Assembly (NCBI RefSeq): GCF_964340395.1
Contig: NC_135558.1
Span: 2,909,501-2,973,500 of the forward strand
Length of the DNA stretch: 64,000 nt
DNA from: Glandiceps talaboti
Lineage: Eukaryota; Hemichordata; Enteropneusta; Spengelidae
Direction of reading: 5' to 3'
The position numbers and the translations under genes were made by a program. Positions 30,823 through 42,600 of this stretch are shown piece after piece; position 1 is the first letter of the stretch, and each line of letters opens with the position of its first letter. The notes beneath the pieces were generated by a model, which was given only the letters and a program-made list of their open reading frames with translations, was not told the DNA's origin and searched no databases.

Positions 30823-32616
30823 TCAGAAATAATTCATTATTCAAGAAAACCTGTCAAGAGAATACATCAAGAGATATAGCAAAAAAAAATTTTTTCTACA
30901 AATATGAGTGCCATTCAATAAAAAGTGATATGACCACCAAAATTAATCCTTACTGTGTATGTATTTCATTTCCTCTATATATTACATCATCATGTAAACA
31001 TGATTTAAAAGTAATTGGTAACAAAAAATACTACAGAGTGACTGTGACAGGCCAGAAATGGCTCCAATTTGATAAATGACAATCAAGGTCAAAGCTCTAA
31101 AAACGAAAGCCTACACCTCATACTATAGGAGTAGACACTTGATTGGCATCTTTATGTATTACATGTAAAGTTTTTTAGTTATGCAGTATTGATTTTTAAC
31201 TACTAAGTCAAATTTACATATGTTGTGAAACGAAATGACTTGCATCTGTCCTATATTAGTCATCTTTATGCCAGGTTTGATTGAAATCGGATACTGCATG
31301 TTTAAGATATAATGCATGAAGGACAGACAGACAGAGCCCACTACAATATAATAGTCCCCCTACTGTCATTGGGGACACTCTCACCAAAGACTAGTTCTTA
31401 CATAGTCCTGCTTGCAGACGGAGTAAGTTGGAACTCAATGCTGACATTGTCCATCTCTTGAGGGACATTGTCAGTATCGCATCCCGCAATTCCGTACGCC
31501 GTCTTCAAGCAGGACTACTTCTTACATTATGGTTATTTTACTTTGTCCAACATCGTAAGAACAATGAAAACACTGGAGACTTTTCAATGTGTTTCTTATT
31601 TATTTATTGAATGAACACATATAATTTTAATTCATAACCACACACCCTTTACTCATACTATTACTAACATTTCATAATTTCTTATAGTGTACATGATTGT
31701 GCAATGATGTACGTTTGAGCATTTTGATAAATCTAATGATCTCTGCAAGGTGCTAACCTAAAACATGCCCCTAAGTTGAACAGACCAGACAACAACTTCA
31801 AAGCAGTATCAGCTTTCATATGTCAAAAAACCTGTTCGCCATTACCATATTTCATGACATAAATCTTTCTTTGACTTTGACAAGATGTGAGTTGACTGAT
31901 ATCTGTACACTCTGATTAGCAGGAGGTAACGGGTACAATTTTAATCATTTTTATTTAATTTTTCTTTATATCTGATGTGAAATTACAAGAACATCAATGC
32001 ATAATTTCTATTGCCTTTACGTCTTGGAAATACATGTACTATCAAATCGTGTAACAAAGTGATAATTGACAATACTACATACAATATAAAATTAAAAAAC
32101 ATCCAATTCACATTAGATTTTACATCATCATGACCAACAGCCTAGCTTGTTTCTGGCACTGACTGCAACTCCATGACAACTATTGTAGTCACAGTCAGTT
32201 TCCAAAACATGCTACAAACAGCCATTCTTTCTGACAAAAAGCTTTCACAAAACAAAATTTCTAGAAATTAAATAAAAAAATGCTGGACATTAAATACATT
32301 TGTCTTCAAGCAATAATTGATAAGAAATCTGTAAATAATCCTAGTTTAGAGAAAAAGAAACAAAAAATCCATGGAGCTGTAGAAAAACTACACTTTTTTA
32401 ACACTACAATCACATCACATCACTTCACTTCACAAAATAATGACATCACATTGCACCACTTCACTTCACAAAATAATGACATCACACAATAAATACACTC
32501 TGTAATTACATACTCTATGACAGTCCTAACTTGAGAAAAAACTATTTTGGAATCTTACTGAAGCAATCATTTGACTGACTACTTTATGTAGGCCAATTTA
32601 ATAATAAACTTAGCTA
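30823..32616. other. 3' flank of the DUF5054 gene
   Basis: Presumably includes its 3' untranslated region; the polyadenylation site is not obvious. Contains the small foldback at 31404-31518 and a short repeat of CACTTCACTTCACAAAATAA near 32420-32480. No further gene is recognised. Confidence 0.45.
31404..31518. mobile_element. Small foldback element with 9-bp flanking repeat
   Basis: Arms AGTCCTGCTTGCAGACGG (31404-31421) and CCGTCTTCAAGCAGGACT (31499-31516) pair with one mismatch. An inner stem, CTGACATTGTCC with GGACATTGTCAG, also pairs with one mismatch. TTCTTACAT occurs at 31395-31403 and again at 31519-31527, consistent with a 9-bp target duplication. Confidence 0.65.
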
Positions 32617-33940
32617 TAGGTATATGTCCTTGATTTCTTTAAATAATCAACCCTAGGTATATGTACTTGTTTTCTTTAAATAATCAACCCTAGGTATATG
32701 TACTTGATTTCTTTAAATAATCAACCCTAGGTATATGTACTTGATTTCTTTAAATAATCAACCCTAGGTATATGTACTTGATTTCTTTAAATAATCAACC
32801 CAAGGTATATGTACTTGATTTCTTTAAATAATCAACCCAAGGTATATGTACTTGATTTCTTTAAATAATCAACCCAAGGTATATGTACTTGATTTCTTTA
32901 AATAATCAACCCTAGGTATATGTGTATATGTACGTGATTTCTTTAGATGACCAACCCTAGGTATATGTACTTGATTTCTTTAAATAATCAACCCTAGGTA
33001 TATGTACTTGATTTCTTTAAATAATCAACCCTAGGTATATGTACTTGATTTCTTTAAATAATCAACCCTAGGTATATGTACTTGATTTCTTTAAATAATC
33101 AACCCTAGGTATATGTACTTGATTTCTTTAAATAATCAACCCTAGGTATATGTACTTGATTTCTTTAAATAATCAACCCTAGGTATATGTACTTGATTTC
33201 TTTAAATAATCAACCCTAGGTATATGTACTTGATTTCTTTAAATAATCAACCCTAGGTATATGTACTTGATTTCTTTAAATAATCAACCCTAGGTATATG
33301 TACTTGATTTCTTTAAATAATCAACCCTAGGTATATGTACTTGATTTCTTTAAATAATCAACCCTAGGTATATGTGTATATGTACTTGATTTCTTTAAAT
33401 AATCAACCCTAGGTATATGTACTTGATTTCTTTAAATAATCAACCCTAGGTATATGTACTTGATTTCTTTAGATAATCAACCCTAGGTATATGTACTTGA
33501 TTTCTTTAAATAATCAACCCTAGGTATATGTACTTGATTTCTTTAAATAATCAACCCTAGGTATATGTACTTGATTTCTTTAAATAATCAACCCTAGGTA
33601 TATGTACTTGATTTCTTTAAATAATCAACCCTAGGTATATGTACTTGATTTCTTTAAATAATCAACCCTAGGTATATGTACTTGATTTCTTTAAATAATC
33701 AACCCAAGGTATATGTACTTGATTTCTTTAAATAATCAACCCTAGGTATATGTACTTGATTTCTTTAAATAATCAACCCAAGGTATATGTACTTGATTTC
33801 TTTAAATAATCAACCCTAGGTATATGTACTTGATTTCTTTAAATAATCAACCCTAGGTACATGTACTTGATTTCTTTAAATAATCAACCCTAGGTACATG
33901 TGTATATGTACGTGATTTCTTTAGATGACCAACCCTCCAT
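32617..33940. repeat. 37-bp satellite, about 34 copies, with a longer variant
   Basis: The unit is CCCTAGGTATATGTACTTGA followed by TTTCTTTAAATAATCAA. A longer variant with TATATGTGTATATGTAC appears near 32918, 33370 and 33900, and two of these are followed by TTTCTTTAGATGACCAACC, which hints at higher-order amplification. It lies between two convergent genes. Confidence 0.95.
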
Positions 33941-34289
33941 AACTCTTCTCTGCATATAAATATTGCACAACTGCCGCACTCCCATACATTGCATTGGCAT
34001 ATACCACAGAGAGATTGTGCATATACCTTCACACATACCCACATACAAATAATACATTTACCTTCACCTAGACAGTTTATCACTTCTACTTTGATTCACT
34101 TTTCTCATCAAAGATTTCACACTACTGCGATAATATACCTGTTTGCAACAATTCCCCTCCTCCCCCTCCCAAATGCTTATACATTAGGTACTACCGCTAC
34201 CATTATATCAATTTGTAAAGAAGACAACATTAAAAGGACCAATCACTGCTATCATATTATATAGTATTTTCCACAATATTCATTTTCTG

Positions 34290-34910
34290 TAACTAACCAA
34301 TCAGAAACCAGATAATGTGATTATCACCTGGCTGAGAGCTGACTTTGATACACTACTAAAACATAGTGTATACTTGCTGACCAATCAACAACTCATCTAC
34401 CAGAATACAACATTGTGACTTGTCAGCTTGTCAAATATAAACAATGTTAAAAAGACTTTACAGTGTCTTTATTGACCAATCAGGATTAAGGGCCCATACT
34501 GTGTATTATTGACCAATCAAGATTATGGGCACATACTGTGTATTTACTGACCAATCAGGATTAAGGGCCCATACTGTGTATATTTACTGACCAATCAGGG
34601 TTCACAGCCCACTGACCAATCAGGGTTCAGAGCCCATACTGTGTATTTACTGACCAATCAGGGTTCACAGCCCATACTGTGTATATTTACTGACCAATCA
34701 ATGTTAAAATGCCATACTGACCAATCAAAGACTGTGGCAGAATTTAGAGCACATACCAGACTCATCATAACAAGACCACTGGAAAATTGCATGTAACATT
34801 ATTTAGGGATGAGTTTATAATTACTCAATTCGTAATCTTTAAAAGTTTTCAAAGAGAGATCAGTTTAAACTACCCAATAAGAGTTAAGTTTAGAACCATC
34901 CAATCAGAGA
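34290..34910. repeat. CCAAT-rich irregular tandem repeat
   Basis: GACCAATCA or a close variant occurs about a dozen times, mostly as ACTGACCAATCAGG followed by CCCATACTGTGTAT. The core of about 34480-34720 is a tandem repeat of roughly 36 bases. Each unit carries a CCAAT box in the same orientation. Whether it binds NF-Y is unknown. Confidence 0.75.
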
Positions 34911-35543
34911 CAAGATTTGATACATTGACCTAATTGATTCGTGGCCATCATGTGAAACTTTATAAACTTAGAGACAAATTTAAGAAAAGCTGGCAAATAA
35001 AGACTATGATATTAAAGAAATATACAGAAATATTTAATGAGTACCGTATAGTAGAATTTAGGGTACATATTACTAGGTATTATATTGGACAAGCAGACCT
35101 TATAATCTTTTAGTAAATATATTATATATGATTGTGCAATAATAGTAATAACCCATTGGTGGTTATAATGCATAAACTGTACTACGGAACAAGCCGAGTT
35201 TAGTTTTCACTTGGATGACACAACACCTTGATTAAACTATTATAACGATGATGTTATAACTATGTCCCTATTCTTAACCCTTGCCCATGTTAAGTCAATG
35301 GCAATGTTGGTTTCAAGTCAATATCTTTGCTATTATCCAATTTTGGGGGAAATGTTTCTTCACTTTTCACACACAACAGGGCAAGCGATTGGAGCCACCA
35401 CCAAAAATTCCAAAGATTTTATTTCGTAATGCTTTCAATGGAATTTAAATTATCTTCTTGTATTACTAGCGCAGCTGATGACATACTAGAAGTCTCCTCA
35501 GCATCTTAACATACAACTATTGAATTAAGTAATCCAATGGTTT
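34911..35543. other. Intergenic DNA between convergent genes
   Basis: Unique AT-rich sequence with no recognised gene. The 3' end of the USP transcript (minus strand) may fall here or in the element to its right. Confidence 0.4.
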
Positions 35544-35552
35544 GTGTTTTGT

Positions 35553-35868
35553 TAGACTCTCTCACAGTCCTCGAAGCTTCGCATAAATAGCTAAAACTTG
35601 GGTTGTTTTGTATGTATCTACTGCATAATTGTACTCATAGGCTAGTATCCCAGTATCCCTAGCCCTGTACTGTGCGCCCTTAATCGATCACATAGGGCTA
35701 ACATTTTGTTGATGTGTTAGCCCTATGTGATCGATGAGGGCGCGCAGTACAGGGCTAGGGATACTGGGATACTAGTATACATGCAAGTACAATTATGAAG
35801 TAGATACATACAAAACAACCCAAGTTTTAGCTATTTATGCGAAGCTTCGAGGACTGTGAGAGAGTCTA
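35553..35868. mobile_element. Long-TIR palindromic MITE B, copy 2 (perfect 9-bp TSD)
   Basis: Starts TAGACTCTCTCACAGTCCTC and ends GAGGACTGTGAGAGAGTCTA, a perfect inverse. The arms run about 150 bases almost to the centre, where TTTTGTTGATG forms the loop. It is flanked by GTGTTTTGT at 35544-35552 and 35869-35877, a perfect 9-bp duplication. The outer arm matches copy 1 at 17406-17650, while the inner parts differ in length. It is non-autonomous and Mutator-like by its duplication length and long termini. Confidence 0.92.
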
Positions 35869-36003
35869 GTGTTTTGTCTGAATATCATACTTGCCTTCTG
35901 TCAATAGCAAAGGATGGTATTAAGTATATGTAGACTACTACTTACTATGTAACAAATATTACCCCAAAATCTTACAAACTCAGCCATAGGTCCTTTCAAT
36001 AAT

Positions 36004-38056
36004 CTATTCTTTCTCTTGTTCATCAATATATCCTTTCTCCTGATTCTCCTCTGTTGGTTCATCTCTTTCTTGAAGTTCAGTTTCCGGTGTTGTGTCACTT
36101 TCTGTATCAGATTCTTGGTGATGACGAGGCGGTATTTTGTTTTGGCGCTGCACTAATTCAGGTTCACCTCCATAGATGGAGTGTAGGTATGTCCACATAT
36201 CCTCTGAGATCTGACCACAGTCTCCATCTATGACAACAACAAACAATCAGACATATGTAAGAACAAACAAACAAACAGATATATGTAAGAACAGACAGTC
36301 AGTCAGACATGTATTAGTATTACAAATCAAGCCTACCAACACAGGGTAAGTTAAAACCCAAAATCTGAATCTCACTTGCTGGCAATAGTACTATCTTATC
36401 AGTAGGATTAGACAGAATCAATATTTTGTTAAAGGCTGTTCTTCTCATCCAAATATTAATCCTAATCTGACATAGCCAGCTGCAGGTATTTACCAGGGTT
36501 CCCTGCCAAGTTACAGTGTAAGGTATGAAAGTGTATGCATGACCACGTATTTCCCAGGGTTCCCTGCCAATTTACAGTGGAAGGTATGAAAGTGTATGCA
36601 TGGCCAGGTATCACTATCTGCCAGGGTTCCTTACCAAAGTTATAGTGCAAGGTATGAAAGTGTATGCATGGAAAGGTATCTACCAGGTTTCCCTACCAAG
36701 TTACAGTGCAAGGTATGGAAAAGTATGCATATTTTACCTGGCGAACCCCTTTGTAACTAGTGTTATCAAATCTTAGGAAGACCGTTGTAATATTGATACT
36801 TACCATTTTTACGATACCATTGTCCTCCTCTGTTGACAGCTATATCGGTGTTATCAATGGGACCAGGTGGTTCTGTCAAATAAATATATACATGTCTGTT
36901 ACTAGGTGTATGTGTCTCTTACAATGTATGCTTGTCTGTTACTATGTGTACATGTATGTTACAATTTCGACAGTCTTACAATGTAGACATATCTGTTACA
37001 ATGTAGACATGTCTGTTACAATGTACACATGTCTGTTACAATGTATACATGTCTGTTACAATGTAGACATATCTGTTACAATGTATACATGTCTGTTAAT
37101 ATGTAGACATGTCTGTTGCAATGTATGCATACATGTCTGTTACAATGTAGACATGTCTGTTACAATGTAGACATGTCTGTTACAATGTAGACATGTCTGT
37201 TACAATGTATACATGTCTGTTACAATGTAGACATATCTGTTACAATGTATACATGTCTGTTAATATGTAGACATGTCTGTTGCAATGTATGCATACATGT
37301 CTGTTACAATGTAGACATGTCTGTTACAATGTAGACATGTCTGTTACAATGTATACATGTCTGTTAATATGTAGACATGTCTGTTGCAATGTATACATAC
37401 ATGTCTGTTACAATGTAGAAATGTCTGTTACAATGTATACATGTCTGTACTATATACACATCTGTTGCAATGTATATAACTTACAATTGGCAAGTTGAGA
37501 ACATTTAATTCGTGTGTACAAGCTATACAAAAGTTTGTCTTTCTAATATCATTACATGTTGTGTATTTATTTCCTTATTACAAGTTAGCATAACTTACCA
37601 CGTTGCTTGGCTTTGACAAATGCCTCCCATTCTTTAAACCATGACATACTTAGAAAATAAATGACATTGGTGTCTTCTTCATGCTGGAAGATGTTGTTAA
37701 GCTATGGAGAGAAATGACAAGGTGTTATAGTATAGCATTGGTAATGCACACACACACATATGTACACATAGACAAACACACATGCAGACAGATATACATA
37801 TACACACCACACGTACGTATACAGACAGCTATGCAGACAGATATGCATACACACATATATACACACTCACCACATGTACATATACATACACACACATATG
37901 TACACATAGACAAACACACATGCAGACAGACATACATACGCACCACACATGAGTATACAGACACACATGCAGATACATATACACACACATATATACACAC
38001 TCCCCACATGTACATTACATACACATGTACAAGCTCAAGCACTCATACTTCAACAC

Positions 38057-38099
<43 letters not shown>

Positions 38100-38114
38100 T
38101 ATACATACACAATC

Positions 38115-38163
<49 letters not shown>

Positions 38164-39605
38164 TGCATGCAAACACTCCTAATAGGACATACACACATAA
38201 ATTCACTAACAGACAAAACTTCACTCACACACATGAAACGTACTTCACTTACAGACTACAAGACTATATGAAAAGTTCAAAATCATTCATGTCATTCCAT
38301 ACATGCTCTATTTGATGGAGTGAACCAAAGACATACAAATAAATCTTAAACAAACACTAAGCTGTAACATACTTGTTGCAAGGAATTACATGGTGTATGA
38401 AAACAATTGATAAAATACACATGCAAACTTAAAATTTGGCAACAATATTTTATTATTTGGAAGTTAGTAAGGAAAGACAAATGCTTTGAAAAGAAAGAAA
38501 AACAAAATACAAATGGAATCGAGAAAAATTTGAAGAAATTTATGGAGTAAAATTTAACAAAAACAAAAGAAAAATAACAAAAATCAGTGAAAATTAATGA
38601 AATTAAGTAACAGAAAAGGAGAACAAATTCTTAAATTCTCTAAATTCTGTAGACACTACCGGGGTACTAAAGATATTATATTTCATAAAATTGATGGCCT
38701 ATTTATTCATAATAATTTATCTTTCATTACACAAATAATTCATTTTTAATAAATAAAAATATATTCACTGGCAGTTATTTTATTTTCAAGCAATGAACAT
38801 TTACTGAAAATACTACTAACGATCTTTCTAGCATACTTTCTGTGATATGTCCTTTCCCTATGTCGCACTGTTCATCTATCTTGTAACAACCAATTCTATT
38901 TGCCACAAGGTCTTTAAAACAATGTTATTGATTGGTCAGATTGTAATGATGTCACTTTGAATAATTAATGTTCACGGATGAATATCTTCTATCCATATAA
39001 GTAATCAACCAAAAGACATCTTTGACAACAATGGAGAAATTACTCTGACTACAACTTAAGTTCATAAACCCCTTCAAATTTCCAAAAATTCATGTTATCA
39101 TTCTCAGTAAACAAACACAATCATTCCATGGCCACACAGAGTTTCTATTTCTACAATTTACTAGTTTTCACCTTGACAAATGTATCCAACTCTTCTTTAC
39201 GTCTTCTCTCTAGTTGTTCTAATTCAACCTGACAGGTTGGACAGATGTACAGATGATTAACAGCTGGACCACCTCCAAACCTAATGAAATATTGTAAACA
39301 ATTTATACAAATAAATATATACAAGTAAACAAATAAACAATAAACAAGACAACAAATAAGTCTTCATAGAAGACATAACACCCCACCGCCTAATACCTTT
39401 ATTTATGTGTCACTAAAGCATGGAATTTTTTTTCTAAAGTTGATGGGGCTAGTAAGTAAGTAAGTAAGTAAGTAAGTACCTACATACATAAGTACGTATG
39501 TACGTACGTACGTACGTACGTACGTACGTACGTACGTACCGTACATACGTACGTACATACATACATACATACATACATAGATACATACATACATACATGC
39601 ATGCA

Positions 39606-39637
<32 letters not shown>

Positions 39638-39665
39638 CACATACATACATACATACATACATACA

Positions 39666-39698
<33 letters not shown>

Positions 39699-42600
39699 AA
39701 ATAAAATCATTATATTTATCACCATACATCAAGCATTCTGACTGAGTAGTCACAGAGGGGTATGAAATAAAATAAAATAAACAATCCCCTTAATTTCTGT
39801 CATCTAACAATGTGTACTTCAGTTTACTGTAGAGGACCAATTATGTGTACTACAGAATACGATCCCATGTTGCTTCAAATTTTTTATATAAATATGCAAT
39901 CAATAAGTCAGTTTTTAGAACTTTGTGTTTACATACCAGTAATATTGTACATGAAAAACTCAATTTTTATCTCTTATTTCTATTTGTACTGTTTTTAATA
40001 TCAAACTGCAAATGTGGTGAGAATTTTTTTTTTAATATCTGGTCACTAAGGACATAATTCTGATGAATACATCTACTCACTTATTGTAGAGATATTCCCA
40101 AACTGGTTGTGGTAAAGAAATGACTAAATCATCCACATAGCTAGCTTTACTTGGTGGTACACCTAAATGGAATAAAATATAGTATATTACACAAAGGCCT
40201 TAAAGTATCGGTAGTAGTACAAAGGCCTTGTAGTATCGGTAGTAGTATATATAGTATATCAGGGAAGAGTCATAGTCAAAAATGCAATAAGGAACTTTTA
40301 AAAACAAGGGAAAATACAGTTTTGCATTTGTTGGATGTGCATTCACAAAAGCAATTGTATTTAGTATTTTGGGCAAATGACATTTTGTAGAGCCTCGGTA
40401 CTTCATTTGCATACCTGGTACATGTTTGTTGTACAACATTTTCTTTTACTAACACTGACTTTTGAACATTGATGATTCATTCTCAGTATCTTGCATAATA
40501 ACAACTTACAAGAAATCATAAACAAAATACAAAATTTAATATAAATCTTACCTCCATGTTTACAAAGGAAGTCGTTATTTGTAATTGGACCTGGTTCTGA
40601 AAAAGTGTTGAATTTGTTCAACCACTGTCTTGACACAAAGAACTGAAGTAAACTTGGCTGAAACAAAGAAAATACAAAATAGGTAGTGTTACTTGAATGG
40701 TGATTAATGAAGACCTCATACTGTTAATCAATATTTAATAGACTATGTCTAGATATGGAAGCCAATACTAGCAATACTAAAGACTGTATGGGATTATGAG
40801 ACGAGACTATCTTTAGAAATGGAGCCAACACTAGCAATACATACAGTGCACTCTTGGATATGCCAAACATTTCTGCCACTTATTATCACTTTAAATATCA
40901 AAATTATCATGCCACATTTGACATATTTTGATTAAAGTTAAATGTGTGAGTAAAAGATCATATTATTGTTATGCTTTAACAGAACAGATCACCAGGCTTA
41001 CCTCCTCTGTGTTCTGCATGCCTACCACTTTCTGCCTTTCTTTCAGAGCTTCAGGGGAATTCTTTCTGAAATTAAAACAAAACAAAACAGAGATATTAAT
41101 TTAGAGTGGATAATATGCTGACAAATATTAACTTAAAGATATTCTTTAAACTCCAGTAATTTATATACCATCAAACTTACACCTGTCAACTTACCAATAG
41201 ACATAGACCTTGTCATTGGTTACCATAGTCATGGACTTCAGAGATTTACATATCATTACAGTTACACCTGTCAACCTACCTATAGAACAGGACATAGGCC
41301 TCAGCATTGGATACTGTTGAGTCATGGACTTCAGTGACATACATATCATCAAACTCGTACCATTCTCCACCTATAAAGTTCTGACAGTAAGCTGTGTAGT
41401 GACCACCTGTACAAACAGACCACAGATTAGTATTATATATGGCATTGACTCAAGATAGTCAAATGGTTAGAGTGACTGACTCACAATTTGTAACCATAAC
41501 TTGGCCAATGAGATGACATGTTATTTCAAGCAATACATTACAGGAAACCTCAATGTACGAGATGATAGGGTTTATCCAATGAGATGACAGGATGGATTAA
41601 CCAATGAAATAATAAGGCTTATCAACCAATCAGATGACATACATGATGGATTAACCAATGAGATGACAAATAGTTTCCACCGATGAAAGGTTGTGTACTT
41701 ACCACCAGCAGTTCCATGGTGACAGATAACACTGACTAAATCATAGGTAGTGCACTTGGACCCACTCTCTAAAAATACATCAAAACATGTACACAGTTAG
41801 ACAATGTGGATTAAAGTGCAAATAAATATAGCTGAGCTCATGACATCATCTTTTATTACCAAAAGCTGTTTAAAATGTTTTAAACATAATCTTCTTAGCG
41901 TAAGTATATAAATATATAAATACTATTCTTGTGGTGTTGTTGTTGTTCGATTCAATATTTTGTACATGATTATCCTGATTTTTTCCATTGGAGGATTTGC
42001 AAAATCAAGTATATAAAACTATTTTTTCTTGACATCCCAGAGAAAATGCATCATCAAAACTTGTGTTCTTTTGACCTATCAGTAATATTTCTGTCAGTCT
42101 GCAGTTACAAAAAATCTTTATATAAACCATAACACCAAAGTAAAGCGTTTTCTGTATGTACCATACGTGTTTATAGCATCCATATCAAGTATAAAAGTAC
42201 ACTGTTTCATTTACTAATTCACCACATTAGAAAGGCCACATGCTAGGCCTGTAAATAAACCAATTGAAACAGTATACTTTTATACTTCATATGAATGCAA
42301 TAAAGGGGGGTAGCACATAGAGAAAGTGCTTTACTTCAGCGTTACTTGTTGTAATTTCAGTCTTTGAAGTGTACGTATTTCCTGACGGGATACAGTTTCA
42401 GTATAATGTAAAAACACAGATTAAATTCAGAAAACTTACCTGGTGAAAGGAATGGTTTCATATCCAATCCTTCCATTGGGAATGACACAAAACTACTAAT
42501 TTTCGAGGAATACATCATTTCATGCCGGAATCTCTTCAGATGGATACATAGTATCTCAGGTAACTCCATGACTTGGGACATTTTGACGCCATTACGTAAC

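Noticed and set aside
32617-33940. Regularly repeated units that could suggest a CRISPR array
   Set aside because: The units are contiguous without unique spacers, and the DNA is animal nuclear sequence.
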